Source: Blautia glucerasea (GTDB lineage Bacteria; Bacillota; Clostridia; Lachnospirales; Lachnospiraceae). From it: a stretch of DNA of 17,501 bases. The stretch covers positions 1-17,501 of the forward strand of contig NZ_JAJBMO010000039.1 of the NCBI RefSeq assembly GCF_020537505.1. The letters run 5' to 3'. The stretch's first letter is position 1, and each line of letters opens with the position of its first letter. The position numbers and the translations under genes are program-made. The notes below the pieces were generated by a model, which worked only from the letters and a program-made list of their open reading frames with translations, made no database searches and was not told the DNA's origin. Shown here piece after piece: positions 13,520-17,501 of the stretch.

Positions 13520-14203
13520 ATGAAAGAAGAATGTATTATATGTAAAGCACCACTTATATATCTTGAAAAAGATGAAATGATGGAGTGTGTGTTATGCCAT
13601 AAAAAGGAATTAAGCAAAACTAGATGTGAGCAGGGTCATTATGTATGTAATGAATGCCATACAAAAGGAATGGGTGTAATTATAGACATATGTCTTAGTG
13701 AAACATCTAAGAATCCGATAGAAATTATAAGAAGAATGATGGCACAGCCGTTCTGTCATATGCATGGACCAGAGCATCATGTTATGGTTGGTTCAGCGCT
13801 TCTTACCGCATATAAAAATGCAGGTGGTGAGATTGATTTGCCGGAAGCTCTGCTTGAAATGATGAATAGAGGAAAAGCTGTTCCAGGCGGTGTATGTGGA
13901 TTCTGGGGTGCTTGTGGCGCCGGAATTAGTACAGGAATGTTTATATCAATAATCTCAGGAGCGACTCCACTTAAAAATGAACCTTGGGGTTTGGCTAATA
14001 AAATGACTTCTAAGGCACTTGACGCAATCGGGAGCATTGGTGGACCAAGATGTTGTAAAAGAGATTCCTATATAGCCATAATCTCAGCGATTGACTATGT
14101 GGCAGAGAATTTCAACATACAAATGGAAAAGCCTGTTATAAAGTGTATTCATTCTGATAAGAACAACCAATGTATTAAGGAGAGGTGTCCGTTTCATGAA
14201 TAA
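13520..14203 (+). CDS. DUF5714 domain protein with zinc-ribbon N-terminus
   Basis: A 227-residue cysteine-rich protein. Residues 1-50 hold CxxC pairs at C5/C8, C23/C26 and C43/C46 plus C36, like a double zinc ribbon. The middle (about 75-190) is the DUF5714 region, with QPFCHMHGPEHHVMVGSAL, GGVCGFWGACGAG, SGATPL and a CC pair near 180. The C-terminus (KCIHSDKNNQCIKERCPFHE) is again rich in Cys and His. Function is unknown; metal or cluster binding is likely. The gene overlaps the start of the arsC fragment by 8 bases and directly follows an arsR fragment, so it once belonged to an ars-like operon. It appears intact. Confidence 0.85.
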   Translation: MKEECIICKAPLIYLEKDEMMECVLCHKKELSKTRCEQGHYVCNECHTKGMGVIIDICLSETSKNPIEIIRRMMAQPFCHMHGPEHHVMVGSALLTAYKNAGGEIDLPEALLEMMNRGKAVPGGVCGFWGACGAGISTGMFISIISGATPLKNEPWGLANKMTSKALDAIGSIGGPRCCKRDSYIAIISAIDYVAENFNIQMEKPVIKCIHSDKNNQCIKERCPFHE

Positions 14204-14270
14204 GAAAAAAGTCGCATTTATCTGTGTTCATAATTCATGCCGTAGTCAGATTGCAGAGGTATGCAGGTAG
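14196..14270 (+). pseudogene. arsC: Truncated arsenate reductase (first 24 codons)
   Basis: ATG at 14196 opens MNKKKVAFICVHNSCRSQIAE, the N-terminus of thioredoxin-coupled, phosphatase-type ArsC with the C-x5-R loop (CVHNSCR). After IAE the frame reads VCR and stops at 14268-14270, and no later part of the gene is present. AGGAGAGG precedes the start. The break coincides with a 10-bp inverted repeat at 14265-14289, so an insertion or deletion ended here. Confidence 0.85.
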
Positions 14271-14289
14271 ATAAAATAATTATCTACCT
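14265..14289. repeat. Perfect inverted repeat at the arsC break
   Basis: AGGTAGATAA (14265-14274) and TTATCTACCT (14280-14289), loop AATAA. It may be a terminator-like hairpin or the trace of a recombination end. No transposase lies nearby. Confidence 0.6.
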
Positions 14290-14346
14290 CCTACCCGATT
14301 TTAGAAATTAAGAAAGTTCTGCCACATTCTTGTAGTCCAGATGGAA

Positions 14347-14826
14347 TTAATCATCAATGCTGTATTTGTTTTCCAGCGCTTCTTCTGCTAATTCCAGTTC
14401 ATCTTCCAGTTTTTCAATCGCGCGTTCTCTCGCTTTGTATGTCTCGAAGCTAATCTCTTTCATTTGGTAAGCATACTCAAATTCATCATCAAGTTTATCC
14501 AGTTCGTCATCGACTGCGTCTACCTGTTTTTTCAAAGCGTAGAATTGTTCGTGATTCTCAGATGCATTTGTAGATGTTTTTGCATTGTTTACACTTTTTG
14601 TTATATTACAGATTTCTTCTTCATAAGAAGAGAAATCATAGTCCTTTTCGTTCACATTCTCTGCTGCATTTTCTGTGTTACTGATGTTATCATCACCGTC
14701 ATCTGTATTTGATGTTACAACTTCCTGGGTCTTAATATCTTCTGTAGCTTCATTATTGGATGAAGTGCAGCCTGTAAAAGCAAATATTAATGTGAGGGAT
14801 AATAAAACTACTAATAATTTTTTCAT
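14347..14826 (-). CDS. Predicted lipoprotein beside a two-component system
   Basis: A 159-residue secreted lipoprotein. The signal peptide KKLLVVLLSLTLIFAFTGC has the lipobox with lipidated C20. A Ser/Thr/Asp/Asn-rich linker (21-65) is followed by a charged helical domain (70-155; YALKKQVDAVDDELDKLDDE and later LEDELELAEEALE), probably a coiled coil. No enzymatic motif is seen. AAAGGAG lies 8 nt before the ATG. It is divergent from the response regulator and its promoter contains 11-bp-spaced direct repeats typical of OmpR-type sites, so it is probably a target of that system or its signal-sensing partner (inference). Confidence 0.85.
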   Translation of the reverse strand: MKKLLVVLLSLTLIFAFTGCTSSNNEATEDIKTQEVVTSNTDDGDDNISNTENAAENVNEKDYDFSSYEEEICNITKSVNNAKTSTNASENHEQFYALKKQVDAVDDELDKLDDEFEYAYQMKEISFETYKARERAIEKLEDELELAEEALENKYSIDD

Positions 14827-14876
14827 AACATGTTCTCCTTTCGGCTCTTGGGTGTTTTGTTTTTGCTGTTATATGT

Positions 14877-14910
14877 ATCATATAGGGGGAAGATTAAAAA
14901 AAGATTAAAA
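14877..14910 (-). promoter_or_regulatory. Promoter with OmpR-type direct repeats
   Basis: AGATTAAAA occurs twice (14891-14899 and 14902-14910), 11 bp apart, one helical turn, as expected for OmpR/PhoB-family dimers. On the minus strand these sit where the -35 should be, upstream of a -10 TATGAT (14882-14877), the usual layout of an activated promoter for the lipoprotein gene. Confidence 0.6.
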
Positions 14911-14967
14911 CAAATAGTAATTTCAAAAAATGAAAAAAGGACTCTAGCACACGAAAATGATCGGTAT

Positions 14968-14973
14968 TATAAT
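14968..14973 (+). promoter_or_regulatory. -10 box very close to the response-regulator start
   Basis: A consensus TATAAT ends only 9 bases before the ATG at 14983, and no Shine-Dalgarno site is visible. If used, the mRNA would be nearly leaderless. No good -35 is present, so activation or another promoter is possible. Confidence 0.4.
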
Positions 14974-14982
14974 AATTACATT

Positions 14983-15657
14983 ATGAGATTACTGATTGTA
15001 GAAGACGAGAATGATTTAAGAAACATTGTCAAAAAAAGGCTTGTCAAGGAACATTACAGTGTAGATGCCTGTGGGGATGGTCTGGAAGCGATGGATTATA
15101 TCGATATGACTTCCTACGATGGTATTATTCTTGATATCATGTTGCCGGGAAAGGATGGATATGAAATCTTAAGAGAATTAAGGCAACGAGAAGATGATAC
15201 ACCGGTTCTGTTACTGACAGCAAAAGACAGCATTGAGGACCGTGTCAAAGGACTGGATCTTGGTGCCGATGATTACCTGATCAAACCATTTGCATTTGAA
15301 GAACTGCTTGCAAGAATCCGTGTCATGATGCGTAGAAAGCCACAATTTACATCCAATCAACTAAAAATAGCAGATCTTATTCTGGATCGTGACACAAGAA
15401 AGGTTACAAGAGCCGGAAATGAAATTGATCTTTCTGCAAAAGAATTTATGGTTCTGGAATGTCTTATGCGCAACAAAAATATCGTAATGACAAGACAGCA
15501 GATTGAACAGAATGCGTGGGACTTTGATTTTGAAGGTGGTTCCAATGTGATCGACGTATACATTCGTTATTTGCGAAAAAAAATCGATGCACAATATGAA
15601 CAAAAACTCATCCACACTGTTCGCGGTGTCGGATATGTAATGAGGGAAAATGAATGA
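14983..15657 (+). CDS. OmpR family response regulator
   Basis: A 224-residue DNA-binding response regulator. The receiver domain (1-115) has the acidic pocket E7/D8, phospho-acceptor D51 (ILDIMLPG), T79 (LLTAKD) and K101 (LIKPF). The winged-helix domain (about 125-222) has FMVLECLMRNKN, MTRQQIEQ, SNVIDVYIRYLRKKI and HTVRGVGYVM. The start at 14983 is fixed by the receiver beginning MRLLIVEDEN; an open frame extends upstream to 14830 but has no family similarity. The stop overlaps the kinase ATG as ATGA. It probably binds the direct repeats at 14891-14910, controlling the divergent lipoprotein and perhaps itself. Confidence 0.95.
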   Translation: MRLLIVEDENDLRNIVKKRLVKEHYSVDACGDGLEAMDYIDMTSYDGIILDIMLPGKDGYEILRELRQREDDTPVLLLTAKDSIEDRVKGLDLGADDYLIKPFAFEELLARIRVMMRRKPQFTSNQLKIADLILDRDTRKVTRAGNEIDLSAKEFMVLECLMRNKNIVMTRQQIEQNAWDFDFEGGSNVIDVYIRYLRKKIDAQYEQKLIHTVRGVGYVMRENE

Positions 15658-17006
15658 AACAGCTGACAATCAAGAAAAAAATTACGCTATGGTACACCGG
15701 AATCATTGCCGTAGTTCTTGGGACTATTTTAGTTCTCGTCCTTCTTTTTGTGGATAAGGTTGGAATTTCTGCGACAGAAGAAGAAATCATTGCCGCAGTG
15801 ACCGGTTTCTCTTCAAATATTAATTTTCAGGATGATTCCTTTTATCTTGACGGCGATACTGAATTTTACGATGACGGTATTATGTTTTGTATTTATGACA
15901 AAAACGGACGCTTACTTTATGGAACGATTCCAACCCAATTTCCAGAAGAAACTATCCTCAAGTCGAATACACCGCGAATGATAACCGGATCAAATCGAAA
16001 ATGGATGATATATGACAGCGTTTACACTTACGGTGATGATGAGGAAATGTGGGTACGAGGAATTACCTCCGTACATTCTATAGAACTTTTCATGCAGACA
16101 TCCGAGAAAATGCTGTTGATTGTATTCCCGTTACTCATTATTCTGATCGGAGTCATCGGATATTTTATGATCAAGCGGGCATTGAGACAGGTGGATTTTA
16201 TCTGCGATGAAGTTGAAAACATCAGCAATGGAAAAGATCTTTCCAAACGATTGTCTCTGCCAAAAGCAAAAGATGAATTATACGAATTGTCGGAGAAATT
16301 TAACGGAATGTTTGAGCGATTGGAATTTTCGTTTGAGAAGGAACGTCAATTCACATCAGACGTATCCCATGAACTGCGGACTCCCGTTGCTGTTATCATT
16401 TCCCAGTGTGAGTACTTATTGGAAAATGAAAACTTATCTGCGGAAGATAAGGAAGAGATTGCAGTCATCTTAAGGCAGGCAAAACGAATGTCAAAGCTGA
16501 CAAGCGAAATGTTAATGATTGCCAGAAACGAACAGGATGAGCAACATCTGATGGAAAAACTGGATTTTGGATTATTAAGCGAACTTGTAATAGAAGAACT
16601 GCAGACAAAAGCACAGGAAAAAAATATTGAGATCATCCTGCAAAAGCAGGACGACTTATTTATGAACGGCGACCAGACATTGATTTTGCGTATGATGATG
16701 AATTTAATAACCAATGCCATCAATTACGGAAAAACAAATGGACATATCCATGTTATCCTGAAGGTCGAAAATGACCAGATTGTCGGTGAAGTGAAAGATG
16801 ATGGTATTGGAATAAGTGAGGAACACCTGGACAGAATCTGGGAGCGTTTCTATCGCATAGACAAAAGCCGTTCCAGAGAAAATGGCGGTACCGGACTCGG
16901 CCTTTCTATGGTGCGTTTGATTGTAAATCTCCACAATGGAACCATTCACGTCGAAAGTATCGAAGGTATCGGAACGAGTTTTATTTTCCGATTTCCGAAA
17001 ATATAA
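15654..17006 (+). CDS. Sensor histidine kinase
   Basis: A 450-residue membrane kinase partnering the preceding regulator. TM1 at about 11-33, an extracellular sensor of about 115 residues (34-150) rich in Asp, Phe and Tyr, TM2 at about 153-174, then HAMP (175-228). The dimerisation domain has the phospho-acceptor H239 in SDVSHELRTP. The ATPase domain has the N box NLITNAINYGK (350-360), G1 DDGIG (382-386), the F box RFYRIDKSRSRENGG and G2 GGTGLGL (411-417). The ATGA overlap with the regulator gives translational coupling. The ligand is unknown; the nearby lipoprotein suggests cell-envelope sensing. The gene ends 19 bases before the GNAT-tail repeat. Confidence 0.96.
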   Translation: MKQLTIKKKITLWYTGIIAVVLGTILVLVLLFVDKVGISATEEEIIAAVTGFSSNINFQDDSFYLDGDTEFYDDGIMFCIYDKNGRLLYGTIPTQFPEETILKSNTPRMITGSNRKWMIYDSVYTYGDDEEMWVRGITSVHSIELFMQTSEKMLLIVFPLLIILIGVIGYFMIKRALRQVDFICDEVENISNGKDLSKRLSLPKAKDELYELSEKFNGMFERLEFSFEKERQFTSDVSHELRTPVAVIISQCEYLLENENLSAEDKEEIAVILRQAKRMSKLTSEMLMIARNEQDEQHLMEKLDFGLLSELVIEELQTKAQEKNIEIILQKQDDLFMNGDQTLILRMMMNLITNAINYGKTNGHIHVILKVENDQIVGEVKDDGIGISEEHLDRIWERFYRIDKSRSRENGGTGLGLSMVRLIVNLHNGTIHVESIEGIGTSFIFRFPKI

Positions 17007-17025
17007 GGAGCTATCGCTGTATATC

Positions 17026-17132
17026 CAATTTTTTTTTACCAAAGAGAAGGGTTCATTATTCAATGTGAAGGTTTGGATGAAGCTACTGGTGAAAAAGAGT
17101 ACACTATGCTATGGAAACGAAAATAGAAATCG
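17026..17132 (+). repeat. 107-bp direct repeat, copy 2 (GNAT 3' remnant)
   Basis: Matches 10365-10471 with three mismatches. A further 8 bp (TGTATATC, 17018-17025) matches 10342-10349, as if 15 bases had been deleted between the blocks. Only the GNAT C-terminus is coded (stop at 17124-17126), with no start, so it is a gene remnant. An SdpI gene follows instead of DUF6483. Confidence 0.9.
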
Positions 17133-17157
17133 GGATTTGTAGTAAAGGAGGTTTACA

Positions 17158-17472
17158 ATGGGGTTTTGGATTTTTATGTTGATTATGGATTTGCTTCTTC
17201 CTTTTACGATGATTGGTTTTGGAAGATATTTTATAAAAAAGGCTCCAAAGGAAATAAATTCAGTATTTGGATATCGGACTTCGATGTCTATGAAGAACAA
17301 AGACACATGGGAATTTGCTCATAAATATTGTGGTAAAGTCTGGTATGTCTGTGGAATGGTTATGTTGCCGATAACAGTAATATTCATGCTTTTAGTGATT
17401 GGAAAAAATGAAGATTGTGTTGGGAGTATAGGAGCTTCCTGTATAATAAAAAGCGTAGACGTTGAAATTTGA
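17158..17472 (+). CDS. SdpI family membrane protein, possibly truncated
   Basis: A 104-residue membrane protein. TM1 at about 3-23, a cytoplasmic-type loop with the SdpI signature NSVFGYRTSMSMKNKDTWEF (34-53), and TM2 at about 62-82. SdpI proteins confer immunity to the Bacillus SdpC toxin; many homologues are orphans of unknown role. A strong AAAGGAGG lies 6 nt before the ATG. After KNEDCVGSIGA the sequence turns polar (SCIIKSVDVEI) and stops, where family members normally continue into a third membrane segment, so the C-terminus may have been replaced. It follows the GNAT remnant, as the DUF6483/DUF3784 pair follows the intact GNAT. Confidence 0.8.
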   Translation: MGFWIFMLIMDLLLPFTMIGFGRYFIKKAPKEINSVFGYRTSMSMKNKDTWEFAHKYCGKVWYVCGMVMLPITVIFMLLVIGKNEDCVGSIGASCIIKSVDVEI

Positions 17473-17501
17473 AAATACCTCAGAGTACAATAAGACTACT
17501 G

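Noticed and set aside
14830..14982. N-terminal extension of the response regulator
   Set aside because: The added 51 residues have no similarity to receivers, contain the promoter elements, and the receiver starts exactly at 14983.
10365..17132. Insertion sequence bounded by the 107-bp repeats
   Set aside because: The repeats are coding-gene tails in direct orientation, without terminal inverted repeats or a transposase.

Overview
The window looks like an accessory, mosaic region from a gut Firmicute (class Clostridia, most like Lachnospiraceae). It is AT-rich, has strong Shine-Dalgarno sites (AAAGGAGG) and carries families typical of that group: Tn916-type Int/Xis, the radical SAM mobile pair, DUF6442, DUF6483, DUF3784, SdpI and DUF5714. 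Family names come from reading the proteins, not from database searches.

Layout. (1) About 70-5200 is a compact Tn916-type integration module. It holds a minus-strand DUF6442 / XRE regulator / DUF3784-like operon, a second minus-strand XRE regulator, and then on the plus strand a structured non-coding stretch, a Rep_trans (MobT-like) initiator, xis and int. Paired ACCACG motifs lie at both ends. (2) 5373-5801 is an orphan membrane-anchored protein. (3) 9657 down to 5932, minus strand, is a six-gene operon: MobC, MOB_P-type relaxase, a small phage-type protein, ThyX, dUTPase and an XRE regulator. It pairs plasmid-style mobilisation with dTMP/dUTP metabolism. The inverted-repeat-rich DNA upstream of mobC is a candidate oriT. 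(4) 10040-11255 holds a GNAT acetyltransferase, DUF6483 and DUF3784. (5) 11371-13390 is the MarR / radical SAM mobile pair A / B operon, behind a promoter that contains a large perfect inverted repeat. (6) 13415-14270 is ars-type debris: the 3' end of an arsR, an intact DUF5714 gene and the first 24 codons of an arsC-type reductase. (7) 14347-17006 is a lipoprotein divergent from an OmpR-type two-component system. (8) 17026-17132 is a 97% identical copy of the GNAT 3' end, followed by an SdpI-family gene that may lack its C-terminus.

How it fits together. Three kinds of mobility signal coexist: tyrosine integrase plus excisionase, a rolling-circle-type initiator, and a separate MobC/relaxase set. 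Cargo sits between them. The 107-bp GNAT direct repeats bracket 6.6 kb that could be lost or gained by homologous recombination. The most unusual points are two genes (the Rep/MobT initiator and dut) whose only well-placed start codon, 9 nt from a strong SD, is AUA; the relaxase/nucleotide-metabolism operon; the MarR/radical SAM operator; and the ars-operon debris beside the radical SAM cassette.
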